Below are positions 1 to 14,700 of a stretch of 64,000 nucleotides of DNA, in pieces. Location of the stretch: NCBI RefSeq assembly GCF_036711975.1, contig NC_091975.1, forward strand, positions 4,838,501 to 4,902,500. The letters run 5' to 3'. The notes under the pieces are model-generated. The model searched no databases. It saw only the letters and a list, made by a program, of their open reading frames with translations, and was not told the origin of the DNA. Position numbers and translations under genes: made by a program. This stretch comes from Onthophagus taurus (taxonomy: Eukaryota > Arthropoda > Insecta > Coleoptera > Scarabaeidae). The stretch's first letter is position 1. The number at the start of each line of letters is the position of its first letter.

Positions 1-2793
1 GGACTTTCTGAAACACATAGAGCTGCTTTGGCATAACCTTAAAGGAAGTAAGATTTAATTTGTGCAAACGCGAACCAGTCAATCGTAACTTTCGCATTTC
101 GAGAACTAATGGATGCGATTAGGACAATTATCAACTTTGACAACCATTTATTTCGCCATCGGCGTATACACAAACCGGTATTTCGGAATTTGCATCATGC
201 GGTTCCGACGGCGCGTGAACTTCGTTACTGGCGCATTGTAAAAGTGTACAGAGTAAGTTTATGGCACTTGCCGAAGTTGCTGCTGGCGTTTCACGCAGAT
301 CAAGTGCAAGTTTCGAACGTAAGGAGGTGCGCATTAAATGCGGATCGACTCGGTTCTTTCAGATTCCCGATCGTTAATGATGGTAATAAGAATAAAACCG
401 CGCGTGCTCGTCGTCGACGAGATTTACGAAAAGAGATAGCGCTTAATGGTTAGTAGAAACCTTGGTTTATTTTTCTGACAATGTCTTTTTGGGAAGTTTA
501 GAATTATTTGGTTTAATTTAATTTAGTTCAAAATTATTGCTGCTTACATAAGTATAAGACAATCCCTCTGTCACTTCAATTCGGTCCTACTAAATCAAAG
601 GAGTCACCATCCCCAATCGTTGCTCGTGGAAACCGCCCTTCAGCAAGGCGAATTCCTTTGTGTTCGGTTTATAAATAAGCGGAACGTTTGACCGTCGAGC
701 TACACAAGAAGGTAGATATCGATACGAGCTTCTGCTGGCCATTGTCAATTTAGGACCCATGTCAAAGCACCAAAAGCTCCATCAGAAAATATCTTGTTAC
801 GAGTTCTTTTTTGACGTTCACGTTGAGTTATTCAAGGCTGAAATTTAGCTATTTCGTGTATGATGAATGAAGATTTTATCAATGCTCCATTTGAGGTTTA
901 TTACAAATTGTCCACACACAGGACGGTAGAACGCGTTGATCGTAAACAACAATGTCGCTGGCAATATTCTCCGGGTTGCATTTGCTAGCGTTAACTTTAT
1001 TGTCGCGTTCCCCGGGATAACGTGTGTAGGTACCAAATTTTCAAACTACATAGCTTTAGTTGTCGCGATAAAAACTTTTTTCCTAGGTATACAATTCGTG
1101 CTTATTCGCTAAAGATAATAACGGTAATAAAGATGTGGTCTTTGTGCAGGATAATTATGAGGTTATGTGTTAACAATTTTTAAAAAGTTTATAAAATTAC
1201 GTTTTGACCAAGGAACTTTCAGCTTGCTACAATGGTTCTTGCAGTAACTGGAAAAAAATGTAAAGTACTTCTAAGACATTGTTAAGACAATAAAGGGTCT
1301 GGGCCTTACAGTCAAGTGTAAATTACTGTGAATCGTCACACTGCTGTTACAAAGGGAGGCTTGTGGGGCTATGGAAAAGGGGGAAGACGGAATAATTAAG
1401 GTAATGTCTCGCCGATTCCAAAGTTTCTTTTAACAAATGAACTTTATTAATGGACGAGAGTAGTGCAACCGGGTACTCGGGGCCTCCGGTAGGCGGTGCG
1501 GCAACGTTTTAATTAGAAATCCAATTAGCCGTGTTCACAATGCGACGACGACGCGATGCTCGGCTCCACTGCTAGTTTTACCTCTATAATTCACACTTCA
1601 AGTATTCCCTAATTATTGGATTAAGGTAGTGGCTGAAAACTTAGCGACTCCTCGTTTCCTCGCCTTCGTCAACGTTCCAGAAAAGACAAAGGCGGCTGAT
1701 AGAGGGTCTCGTTTGAACTGTTAAGATTCTGATGAGCCATAAGCCGTATTGTATCGGTCCCTCTTCAACAAGAAAAAGAGCTTTTCTCTCTTTTTCTATC
1801 TTACGGTATTATTAATTTCGTTAATTACGTTTTAATCGGAGCGAGTTTTTAATTACTTCGTTTTTTAAAACCCCTTAAATCCTTCAAATGAGCTTTGGAC
1901 ATAATCCTACCTTGTTATAACTTTTTAGTTAGTTCAATCAAGGTTTTTGAATTTTTTTTTTAACACAAATTATTATAATTAGAAGATGTAAATCACATTA
2001 TTTTAACTTTCCTATTGCTTAATAACTTACATATCAACCTCGTTTTCCAGATGGAATCAACAAATAGAATGTCGAATTCGCTTAAAACATTCTGTTTGTG
2101 CTGAAGGGAAAACAAACAGTCAATTATACACATAAATTGCGTACACAACATAGTTTTAGATCTACGCAAATACACGCTTACATTAATGATTCAATGAATT
2201 AGAGATTTATTATGGGATTGCTTAAAATAAGATAATAATAGATTAAATCTTAAATGATGGAACGTTAACCGTCCGATTCGAAATCCAATTTCCTCGATCC
2301 TATTAGGTAATTGATGTAAATAAATTCGTTTTGCATTGGCGATTCTCCGATTCGATTTGATTGAAAGCGCCCCTGATTTTAACGTTGGCGTCGCAATGAG
2401 TTTTTTTCGGAAAACGCTTTTTTTTGCAATCTAAAACTGTAACTCTCTCCTAGGATATAGGGATAGGGTTGGATGGACGCCGGCGACGCTTGCGCCATTT
2501 CGTTTTGTGTACGATCCGAATACAGCGCTCCGAAGCTTTACTATTCGCGCTCAAACGTTCAAACGGTGGTGAGCCTCTCTCCCCAAGAAAGTTACTTTTT
2601 ACGTTGTCATCAAAACTTTTTTTTCTTATGACAATCCGAAATTGTAACGCGAAATTAACGGCGTCGCGAAAATTTGTGGAAAAGGTTAAAATGAAGTGTA
2701 ATTATTCAGTGTTGAAATAGTTTGAGTTTGGATACGATTTTCGGTAGGGCGAGGTACAACTTTTTTCTTCCCCGCTTCATTTTTTTTGGCGGA
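1..2793. other. Intergenic region upstream of the Beat gene
   Basis: No coding exon, RNA gene or recognisable mobile element was found. The short open frames here (for example 109-453) show no family motif, and overlapping frames on the other strand are open to a similar extent. The last few hundred bases should hold the promoter and 5' UTR of the Beat gene. A TCAGT at 2706-2710 fits the arthropod initiator consensus, but a pentamer is weak evidence. Confidence 0.5.
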
Positions 2794-5700
2794 ATGACGA
2801 TCTTCGGCGCTTGGAGCCCTTTACTCTTCGTCCTTTTTTTATTTTGCGAAGGTAAGTTTTGCGAAAACTCTGGGGCATTAACAAGTTCGCGGTGGTGCAC
2901 TTGCTGCTCGCCTAACGCACTTACGGGGCGGTTTGTAAAGCTTATTATACCCGGGGGAGAATGTTGAAAGCTGTTCACTTAAATCTTCTCTCGAACGGTT
3001 CCCCGATAATCCTTGTGATTGGTGAGGATTTTCAACCGAGGATTTCAGAAGCAATAATACTATAGTCAAGTTTATTAACTCATAAATTCCCGATTTAGAT
3101 TTTGCAATCTCAAGGAAAATGTTAAAGAAATTAAATCTTGCTTATTTTAAAGTTTTAAGTGCTCCCGCGATAATCAAATCTACAAAAACAAGTTTAATTT
3201 CTAATTTAAATGTAAATTATTTGTACGATCTATGTTTTAAAAGTAATTAAGTCTTTTTTTATTTTTATATTAAATGTAAATTAACAGAAATTCTCATTAC
3301 AACTTTATTTTAAACCATAAAGTGCATTTTTAATGATATAAAAAAATTAGATGGTGAAATTTAATGCTCATTAAAGCAATTTTTGTTAAAAAAGGGTGTC
3401 AAAGTAAACAAAGGCATACTGATTAACCCTTTCGTTATAAAACCGTCCGTGATCAAAGCGAACCGTCGCGAGATGTAAAAATACGCCAAATTTTCTTAGA
3501 AGTGCGCCGTTCAAAAGAGTTTCAGACAAAGGAGACGTTCAGGGTACGAAAAACTTGTTTTTCAAATGAAGGATAATCAACTTTGATTACGATTAGATTT
3601 TTATTTGTTTAATTTTATAAAATTAAATTTCATGTTTTTAGGAACACATAAAAAACGTGACTGAAATTCATCGGAACGTGTTTGTGACAACCTTTCAGTT
3701 TTCATCGGTAGTGCTGAAAATTTTGTTAAAAATTTTAACAATTTGTAAGAAAAAAATTTTTTTGTGAATGAGATTTGGTTTGATGTTTTAATAATTTAAT
3801 TATTCGAATACTATTTAATTGTGACTCGTAATGAAAAAGATTTACATCTACTAAGTTGCAACTTGTTACCATTTCTTGTTAGTATTAATTTTCGTCGTCC
3901 CGATCATCTCTCAATGTAGCATAACTGATCTTCGAAATCATCTCCAACACTGTCTGCTCATAGCAGACGCAGAAATCCCAATATCGTCCAGAATACTCCA
4001 CGAAATCGTAAAATCTAACTAAAATGTGACTATTCCATATCACGAAAATGAAAGTAAAACGAACATTCGGTGCAAAAGATGTCATGGCTTAGCATTTACT
4101 GTGGTACTGTCATGATTAATTCCAGAATGTTTAGAAATAATTCTGAAACTTGAAACAACCTTAATTAACCCTAGTAACTAATTATTAATTAATTAATAAA
4201 CTAATTACTATTCGCTATTTCTACGTTTCGGTTTGGGGCGAAGGAATCCAGTACAGTTATATTTTTCAGGTTTGGCTGAGTTCTATACGATATATAGAAT
4301 ATAGATATATATATAGATATACATAGATACATAGATATACATATATAGGTGTTGTCTACTCAATCCCTTTCTCCAAGTCTCTCTATCCTGCGTATCTTCT
4401 ACCTTGAGTTGTTTCCCTCGCTTTGTCTTTGCGATGTCTTCATTCCAGGATCTATATATCCAGGATAAATTTCTCAGAGTATTCATTCAGTTACATTTAA
4501 ATGAAAGGAAATACAGATGAAACCACGATTAAGTACTTATTACATCTGTTATTTGTTGCTTCTCCTTCTTGTAGTCCTTTACAAGTCGTTTTTCATTTTG
4601 CAAAATCTGCTGGTTATTTGGAAAAGACTAAGAAAAAACATCTTCTGGTGTGGTGTGATGAAGCTTTTAGATGCTTTCATTACTTTGGTGTCCAAGAACA
4701 GTTTTTCGAACAGTTATATCTCTATTCCTTGCAGCTATTAATATTTAATAGCAAAAATTTTATTTTTTTGTTAAGTGATCCAACGATTAACTTTTTCAAT
4801 GACACTAAAATCTTTTTAAATTCCTCCAATTCTTTGTTACTCATTTCTTTGATGTTAAAAACTTTTGAATCGAACATAAAGCGTTCAGTGTTCACTCGAA
4901 TGAAGGTTCGCAAAGTGAAAAATATTTAGCTGTAGAGAAACGACTCGACTTTGGAGGCGAGAACGTCGCGAAATTACCACCACGCCCGATCGACAATTTC
5001 AACTCGCCTTTGTCACGATGCACTCCATTTGAAGTGTCGAACGACGTAATTGGATAATTTGTACTTTAGCCGTTTCCCACTATATCTTCTCCGCCTCCCG
5101 TTTTATTTCTGTCTTTAACCGTCATCAAATTGTTCATTTGAGTCAGATTTTATGTTTAATTTCGATTAAATTTATCTAAAAATATATTACACGGCAAGAT
5201 CAACATCAAATTGAGTTTGTTTGAACTCATTTACCTAAATCAACACTGCACTTCGATAGTTTTATCAAACGCGTCACCGTGCATTTAATATCGGCACTTA
5301 GACTAATTGTTAGTCGTGGGGTAGCCCTTTGGTAATTTATGCTAGCTCCTGAAAGCTTTAATGACCCCGAGCCCGTTTTAAAGGGTAGTAGTCGGGGAGG
5401 TAGTGATGAAATTCTATTCTCCCATCGTGTAATTGCTCAGCCAGAGTGCTAATAACAGTCAGTTGACAGTCCGATAATGTGCCAGATGAGAACTGGATTA
5501 ATTAAGTGTATTGACCATTAGAAGGACTACGTAATGTAATTGCAACCGGAAACTAACTTCAATCTCATCTTTCGTTTTCGCTAATAATACATTTATTTTA
5601 AAACTTTCAAAATCACGAATTGGAGGTGTTTGAGCGTTATTGAAATGTTTACCACTCTTAAAATAAGAAAAAAGTTATAATTATGGGGTTTTATTGGAAG

Positions 5701-8700
5701 TCGTAAAACGTTCGCGAGATTACGAAATATAAACGTTTTTCTAATTCCATCTAAAAATAACTTTTATTCTTGCTTAATATCAAATTTATCACAAAAGAAG
5801 AAGTGAATACGAGAAATGTTTCGAAAATGATCACTTCTCAAATATTTATGTCTCCCTATACACGAATTATTTGTTTTCGGTTCCGGAGTTTGTATATTTG
5901 ACGACGACAAATGTTCGTTTAGTTTGTATATTTTCAAACCAAGTAATGACCGGAAATATTCTATAAATTCAAAAATAATTAATAAGAAAAGTTCAATTTT
6001 ATAACATTAATTTAGTTGAAGTAGGGGAAAAAAGAGACAAATTTGTGTCCCGTCTTGTAATAGATTCTATGAATTCTTTCGTTGTTGAGCTCGTAACGTT
6101 TGTTGTCTCAATAAACAAGGGCTCGCAGCCTCTGGGAGCTACTACCTCTTCCAGAGTACCCACTTACTGGGTGCAACCACCGAGGCATATCAGTTTTCAG
6201 CTCACTAGAAGGTTCTCCGGCTCGTTTCCAGCTGTTAACCGATACAAGGAAAGCCTTCCTTGCATCTTGCTTTGTGCGACGACGACGGCATTGAATAAAT
6301 AAACTGAAAACGACCACCAATATAGATGGATCGTGAATTGTTATAGCTGGGATAAAAAATTAGAAAACTCAAATCACTTTTTTCTAATAGAATAATTTAA
6401 AAAAATATAAGTAATGAATTTATACGAACTAAGAAGTCAATCTTATATCAAATTAAAAAGAAAACTTAAAATTTTAGGGTTAAAAATGGATATTTTTTGG
6501 TAATATTACTTTAAAAAAATCATATCTAATTAATTAATGGGAATTAAACTACAACTTTTACATCAAATTAAAGAGCAGATTTCAAACTTTATTTTGATGT
6601 TTAAATCATTATTAAAATCATATCAATGTCGTCTGGGTGATACGACAATACGTTAAAAATATAAAATTTAATGAAGTTTTTAAAAAAAAGTCACAAACAA
6701 GTTAACCACCCCCTTCTTAAAAAAATTAATATTTATAGCGAATTATAAATTCAAAACCAAGGGGGATTTTGAAATTTTTCTTAACCTCTTTTTAACCCCA
6801 AAAAAATCCGATAATAAGGCGATCTAACGTTAAAGTTATTTACATTTTAATCAAGTACACTCTCAATTTTTATAAATTTTATAAAACTCGTAATATATAT
6901 TCAAGCCTATCGCCGTAAAAAAAAATGGACGGAAAAAGGGATTTCGTTTTTGATATTCCCCTAGCGTGCTCTTTTCCGGAGGTTCGCTCCCGGACTCAAT
7001 ACAGAGAGGGCATATTTTCGACGCCTACCAATTGATATATTCGTGCCTGAAATCTCCATTGTTATGCCTGTTTGCAAATAAGCTTCATACATAATTCATC
7101 TTCCCCGGTTCGGATCACGTCTAAGCGAAAATTATAAGGATACGATCGCCGCAGGAAACGAGAAGGATAGTTATAGATATGGGTCACATATATTCGAAGA
7201 AGTGCGCGAAAAAGTACGCGATAGCGGAGAAAGCTCGAGAAATGGAAAAGCTCTTGTGGTGTGGTCAGAAGTTTTTCTCCTTTTATATTCTCGTATTTCG
7301 ATATCCCACTTTAACCCCTCTAAATTGATATGATGCTGTTTTCTACTCCGTGGAAATGACAACAACAATTTATTACAACAATTATTTTCAGTTTAAAGAT
7401 AAACATAACAAATTTATTGTTGTCTTAATTAAAACATTATTTGTGAATGAATAAAGTTTCCTTACTTTAAGATACCTTATTGCTTTATAAAGTTAGAAAA
7501 TACTGGGAAATAAGTTATGTTCTTTAACGAACTAATGAACTAATTAATCATGTTATGAAGTTTTAAGCTTTAATGAACATAAAATATAATACCGTTAATA
7601 TGAAAAGATTATTATAAAATAATTAAGGGACCTTTAATATTTAATTGATACCAAACAATCGACTTCATTAAATAATTTAATTAATATTCAAAATTGTATG
7701 GATTTCACTTGTTTAACATGCAATTAGTCTAAATATTTCATTAATCAATTAAATTATGAAACAACAATTTAATATAACAACAATAGCAGTTTGTGTATTT
7801 CTATTTTACCATAAATTTGATCCAATAATAAGCGAATATTAAATAATAAATTTATCTGAAATTTATAAATATCAAAATACAAAATATAAACCTTAAAATT
7901 TTTTTTGACATTCACATTATAAACCCACAAAAGAAACGGATTTTAAGCGGAAAAAATCTCAAAAAGAAAAAGAAAGAAGCAGAGAATGGGGAGAGGCTTA
8001 ACTATAAAAGAGCGAACCTCTAGCTTCATTTTGGCTTCTTTTACGTTTTCCCCCTTTTCTCTTCTTTCGTCGTTTCAGAAATCACTTTCCCTTTTTCGGA
8101 GTCGCTCCGGACAGCTGGAAAAGTATTTTCAATAATTGACCTGTCAACCTACCAGCCAAAAACGGATAACGGCACCAATTAACTTGTCACGTATTTAATA
8201 TCGATTTCAGACAGATTTTTTTGTATTCACTTTGACGACAGAAATAAAATTTTTATGTCTAATACATCAGATATATATATTTTTGATAGAAATCTGATGA
8301 TTCTTGATTAATTTGGTTTCAAAAAATATTTATGTGAACTAAGTCACAAATTACCAGAAATTTCAATTGAATTTAAAAATTTATGTCTGAAATGCTAACA
8401 GTGATTTTTAACACCGGACTTATTCATTAAAAAGTTGCTAGTGTAGAACTAGAACTAACACTAGACCGAGAACTAGAACCATTCGGATTTAGCCGCACGT
8501 CTTTCAAGACGGTTAAACCCAAATGATGCTAGTTCTAGGTCTTGTGTTAGTTCTAGTGATATTGCTAGTGTAAAACTAGAACTAACACTAGACCGAGAAC
8601 TAGAAACATTCGGATTTAGCCGCACGTCTCTTAAGACGGCTAAACCCGAATGATTCTAGTTCTAGGTCTAGTGTTAGTTCTAGTTGTAGTGCAATAAAAA

Positions 8701-11700
8701 TATGCAACAAGCGCTTGTTAGCAATATTTTATGCTAACAAGTGCTATCTACTACCTACCAGTCTTAAGAGAGGCACGGCTAAACGGAATGTTTCTAGTTC
8801 TAGTGTTTAGTCTAGTTTTATTTGTTATTTAGCGCTACATTGTTGTATATTTTTATTGAGCTTAACGGTCTGCGTTCTCCGGATTGATCCGCTATATCGA
8901 GATTTTACTGTAATATCAAATTATACCTATTGACATGCAAAATTGTATCTTAAATAAAATTTACTGTGTATCAGATTGGGTTAGATAAAGAATATTTTTA
9001 GAAAAAAAATGGCAAACTTCCATAAATATATTTTCAGTCTTTAAATCCTCGATATGCCAAATTGGTCATGCATCCTTCTCATAGCCAATTTAAATATATT
9101 ATTGGTTAAAAATGGTTAAAGAAGGTGAATTTCTTACAAATGGTACTAAAGGCGTACGTGAAAATTCAATTTATCCATTCGCTATATGTTCTCGTTTTGT
9201 TTCGCGAACGGCAACGAGAAGTGAAGAGAATGCGGAAGACGGCTAAAAGCCGTATTTCGTTAGCTCGATAAAGAAGTTATCCAATTGGGGAGTTGAAAAC
9301 GAAACGAAAAAAAAAAAAACGCTGTAGATTAAATTTGAACGAACCGAAAAAACCTCATGGAAACTGAAAACTCGACCGCAAAACTGTCAAAAGACCGAGT
9401 TTTCCTGTAAAAGCAACAGGTGGTTTCATATGTTGCTATAACAAGAATTGGAGAAATAGTAAGAAATCACAAAGATTTTTATGTCGAATGTTTTTAATTT
9501 AAAAATTTTTTGTTTTACTGGTTAATGCTTTAATGTCGTAAAGTGTAATAACTTGTCATACATTATTATCTCTTATACATAACATTTTTATTATTTTCAG
9601 AATCGATATCGTTACGGAATGTAATCTTGGATATCGAACCAAAAGTCGTCCAACGTGGCGGATATTCGACATTGAGCTGTTCATACGATTTGGGTGAATC
9701 GCAACTGTACACGGTAAAGTGGTACAGAGGGCAACACGAGTTCTATCGGTACACTCCTAGCGAACACCCCAGCACAAAGACGTTCCCCTTCAGGGGTGTC
9801 AACGTGGACATAGACGTGAGTACATGGCAAATAACCGAAGCTGTGTCGCGCCAAAGGCGTTCTATACGCCTCTAAAACGTGAAATTGCAGCTCGACCTGT
9901 CGAACGAACACCAGGTGGTTCTGAGGAACGTCGACTTCCAGTTATCCGGAAAGTTCAGCTGCGAGGTCACCACGGAAACTCCAATACTGACAGTGACAGC
10001 GGATACTAATATGACTGTCGTTGGTAAGTTCATGTAATAATTGTTTCAAATTAAAATTTACATTAACTTTTAATTACAGTTTTACCAGAACATCCCCCAA
10101 GTTTAACAACGGATAAAAGTTTTTATGTCGTTGGGGATGTTTTAAAAGTAAATTGTTCATCCTCCCCAGCAAGGCCAGCAGTGATTCTCAGTTTTTTGAT
10201 GAACAACCTTGTGGTAAGTAACCCTCAAGATATTTTTTTGAAATGAAATCAGAGAAACGCAGCAAAGAATAACTCGTTTTTGGGGTTTTGGGGTGGATGG
10301 AATTTTTGGGGTTTTCTTACAACGGGTGGCGGTCGAGATTTATGGGCCACTTATCGTCAAAGAGGAAACGGCCGGCCAACCTGTGGATAAAAATTGAAAT
10401 TTATCGCCGGCAAGATTATAAACGTGAAGCACGGAGGCGTAATTGAGTCGCTCGCGAAAAATTATGGCTACCATAAATTAGGTATTCAAATGACTGTGCG
10501 AAAGTTGACGCCTGCTGGCCAACACGATATCCCCCCAATTGTCTTTTAAATATAAAGTATTTATTCATTAATATTTATCAATTTGGGTAATTTGTAATCT
10601 TAAACAAATTGTTATAAATTGAAGTTTGTTAAAAAGGGGATAAAACTCGTAACCTGTTTAGTTATTAGTATCGGTAAAATAAAAAAGGGAAAAATAATAA
10701 AAAAAACGAAAAACCATAAATCACCGAATTTTGCCGTAACGACCGTTGGAAATTTGCCCCCGTTTTTACGAGCAAATTCGCCCCAAATCGACTAGATTAC
10801 ATCCGGGGGGTTTAGCGAGGTACTACTAAAGGGGGAGTGGGAAACGGAACAAGTTGCAGCACAAACTCCGAGAGTGGAATAAACAAGTCATAATTAAAGA
10901 TGAATATCGGGGTTCGTCCCCGTCTTCCAAAGATGATGAACGAGTTCGATCTCGTTTCGAAAACTTAAAAAAAACTGGGTGGAAAAATAACGGGAACGTT
11001 CGTGTTCAGAATCGACAAAAATCGTTTGAGTCTTTTTTAAACTGTTTCTATTCAATTTTCGGTTTGATTTCAAAATAGAAAAAATGGTTTGCTTCGAATC
11101 GTTGATTTGAAACGGTTATTACGTACAATAGAAGGCATATAGGCTGGAATGAATTTTAGTTTTAGAGGGTGGAAAAGGTCAAAACGGACGTTCTCCCCTT
11201 CGATTCAGTTTACACATCATAAAAGAGAAACGATTTTGTAAAGGAATCAATTGCTGTAACATTTTAAGAAAATAAAAAATTCATTAAAATACATTTCAGG
11301 ATAAGTTTCAGGATTTATAAAGAAATGTATCCATTTTATTATGGTAAAATTCAATTTAAAAAAATGGTTTGAATATTATTATTTAAATTTTAGTTAAACC
11401 ATAACAACCCCGTATAGAGTCAGAAATGAATATATAGTAGAAACCACGAGAGCTGGCAGTGAGTCATCGCTTAAAAATGGTATGAATCAAGATATGGACT
11501 TTTTTTAGATTATTTCACCACATACATTTAAATGTAGGTTATGTTAGTATTGGAGGGTATATGTCAAACATTATCAAAGATAGGGGAATAAAATTACGCC
11601 ATAAGATGGAACATTTATTTATATAATGAAACAAACAAGAAAGATATAATTATGTATGGTTGTTCAAAAATGATTATTTAAAAAGTCAATAATAGAGAAA

Positions 11701-14700
11701 ACATTTTCGGCTTGTGAAAACACTAACAGATTCACGACAACGCTCACAAGACGTTTCGATTTGAGGGTAGGATTACGGTAGGTACATCCTTTAGAAGAAC
11801 AGACTTACCTTTTCGACGTGGTTGTTTGAATTTTACAGCAGACATATTAAACAAATGCTATCTATTTTTAACACACATTACTTTCTAGCGGTTTGTGAAT
11901 TTTAATTGCCTACGTATGGCATTTGTAAGAGCGAAAAACGATGATTCACTGCCACCTCTCGTGGTTTCTACTATATCAACAATGTTTTTTTACAAATTTA
12001 CTAATTTGACGTTTATATTCAATTTGTAACAATGTGGTTAAAGTTACAAATTGGTAGTTAAATAAGCGCTTTATTAAAGGGGTCAATTGTTACCTAAGCC
12101 ATTTTACCCCAACCCCCAAAGCCAAATAACCCTATTACCGATCTAGCGTAGTCCAATTGTCGGCTTATGGCGCCTCGCTCGTCGACACTGTGCATTAACG
12201 AGACAGAACCACTTGCATTATTGTTAGGCGTCGACTCTGTGGCATTTCTGCATATAAGAGCTTGCCCGCACTTTGAAAGCAGACCTCGTCGGACACTTGC
12301 TATGCACGGAACGGCGTTAACGACGACAGCTTCAGCATATTTTCAAGTATTTTCTACCCCTATTGTGCCCCGATACTTTCAACACAATAGAAACATATTT
12401 CCGGGGATAATGGTATGGATTGCCAAGAATTCCTATTTTTCATATTTTTTTAATATTTTAGAGACAGAAGGATTTGATCGATAAAAACCTCAAAACGCAC
12501 ACTCAGTTTCAATCTCCTTTAAGCATATCGCCCAAGCTCGTCGACCAATACATCAACTCACTTAAATTTTCATCCGATGGTAACCCCCGAGAGTGCACCC
12601 TTTGCCCCACTTATTTATATCCGCCGTCTTTTGCCAGCGCTGCCACCTTTTTCTTAGGGTTTCTCCGGTACTCGAGGCGGGTATGAATTTATGCTCGGGG
12701 CGCGCTCGTTCGGACGTTTCAAAAATGATCCCTGTCGACTATTAATATTCTTCGAGGGTATAAGAGAGTCTCCCCTCTGAGCCTGTCTACACGGTAATCA
12801 ATTCAAAATCGAACTGAGGTGTGAGTAGGAGATGACTAGTAATCAAAACGACCATAAATCTTTATTTAAATCGCACGTCGACACGCATAATAAGGAAATT
12901 AGGGGTTGCAATTTTCGTTATCGAATTAATTTTAAAAAACTTAAATTAGGAATCCACAACATCCGATTTTACACGTCGTAACGAGTAAATACCGAAAAAC
13001 GTTTAATTTTAAACCGAACTAAACTCGCCTGTTTTTTTTTATTTTAAGCTGGGTGGTTTTCCTAGCTGAGGTTAGATTTGCATTTTTCCGCGAGAAATCT
13101 CCTGGGCGAGTCCTGACGGTTTCATTTTATTACAGGAATTTTCACAGACCGCGAACGAACGAACGGACGTCGGTCGGCTGAAAAGCTTTCATCGCTACAT
13201 TTGCGACGAATCTGCATTTAAACGTTAATTTATACAATCTCCATGTTGGTGGTTCATTCGATGCGCTTCTTTAAATATTTATCAATAGCGAAGCTTTTTA
13301 ATGAATAATAAAAGATAAAAATGGAATATTATATGTTATAATTTTTAGAATTTTTGACAAAGTTTTCAAACAAGATTAGAATTTCAGTAATGATGATGTT
13401 TAGGTATAAATTTCTAATTAGCAAGGAACAATGGTGGTGTCTAATATCCGATGCACTTCAAGTTGAAAGTTATGTTAACTTTATAAATCTAATTAATAGG
13501 ATTTCCAATACACATCAATACGAATCGAGTGAGACTGGGTGCAAGTTAGTTTTACACCGTTGTCGCCCCGAGATCGAGCAAAGCTGTCACGTCTAATTGA
13601 CTGCCGGCCAATAAATCTCGGTTATAAATCGAGCTGAACGCAGCGCGCCAAATAAAAGCTGACCGGTTCGCCTGAAATGGGCCCTAATACATAATCCAAA
13701 AGCTGAACGGTCTTTATTGACAGGTGGGTAAAAGGATTTCCAGATTAAACCGAGTTGCTATCGACCGTGACCAGTCGCGGTGATTACAGGGCCCGTTGAA
13801 AACCTGCTCGGGCAATTAACACTGAATCAGCTCGGCCACCCCATCGACAACACCACCACCGTTTCTGGTGTAATGTTCGAGCAACAAACCCATACGGAAC
13901 GGGTCCAAGTGAGCAATAAATGACGGATTCTAGTGGTGTGCTGTAGGTCAAAAGGGCAGACAACCGTTAAATTTCCTCAAAGCAATAAGCTCGCTTAACT
14001 TAATCTAATTTCACTTCTATACCCAGTATTAAATTAAAGATCTATTTGAAATTTGTAGTGGTCATAAATGCAAAATAAGCCATATGTCAAGATTATGCCA
14101 CGTTATAATCTGATTGTGTGTGTGTGAGTAAGGGAGAGTGACGATTGGTAAACGTTTTCACATTGAACGCAAGTCAATTTTGGTTTTGACAGCGAAGGAT
14201 GTTGCATAATTTACAATTTCGCTGTCATCTCTCACCCCATGAAACGCGAGTTGTCTCTCACATTGTGATTAATGTGATGATGCGATGAACTGGCAGCATA
14301 ATGGCAACGTTGTGTCCTGTGGTTATTAAAATGTTGCCCTAATTAACATAAATGGAAGTATTAGCGGATGATTACAAATAGAAAAAATTTTAAAAGTTCG
14401 GTTTAATTGGGATTTTGACCACTACCTTTATATATTATATAGAGATAGAGAATATTCCGAAAGCTTTCGAAATGTTTTGAATTTAATTTATTAAAATATT
14501 CGTTTATTGAAATCATAATTTGCGGAGCGCTCTCATTAATTTAATTTATCGGATACGTACTCTAAAATATCATAACGAGATTAAAAGGGGGTAAAACATT
14601 TAATTAAAATTAAATATTTACCACATGTGTGCGGGTAAACGCAAATAATATTAGTAATTTATTAAATAAATCATTCATAAATTACAGGAATAAAGTGTTT

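Larger units (their letters stand above)
2852..9600 (+). other. Intron 1 of the Beat gene (6.7 kb)
   Basis: The donor is G|GTAAGT at 2852 and the acceptor TTATTTTCAG ends at 9600. The intron holds the LINE-like remnant and microsatellite at 4283-4486 and the palindromic CTAG-rich array at 8437-8822. The rest is AT-rich sequence in which I see no exon or RNA gene. The ORF at 4501-4929 has no recognisable motif and I do not call it a gene. Confidence 0.75.

Noticed and set aside
4501-4929. 142-codon + strand ORF in Beat intron 1
   Set aside because: AT-rich, Phe/Leu-rich composition without a motif. A second overlapping frame from 4517 is also open. Consistent with chance in low-GC DNA.
12167-12484. 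105-codon ORF in Beat intron 4
   Set aside because: No recognised family and no in-frame splice sites that would make it a Beat exon.
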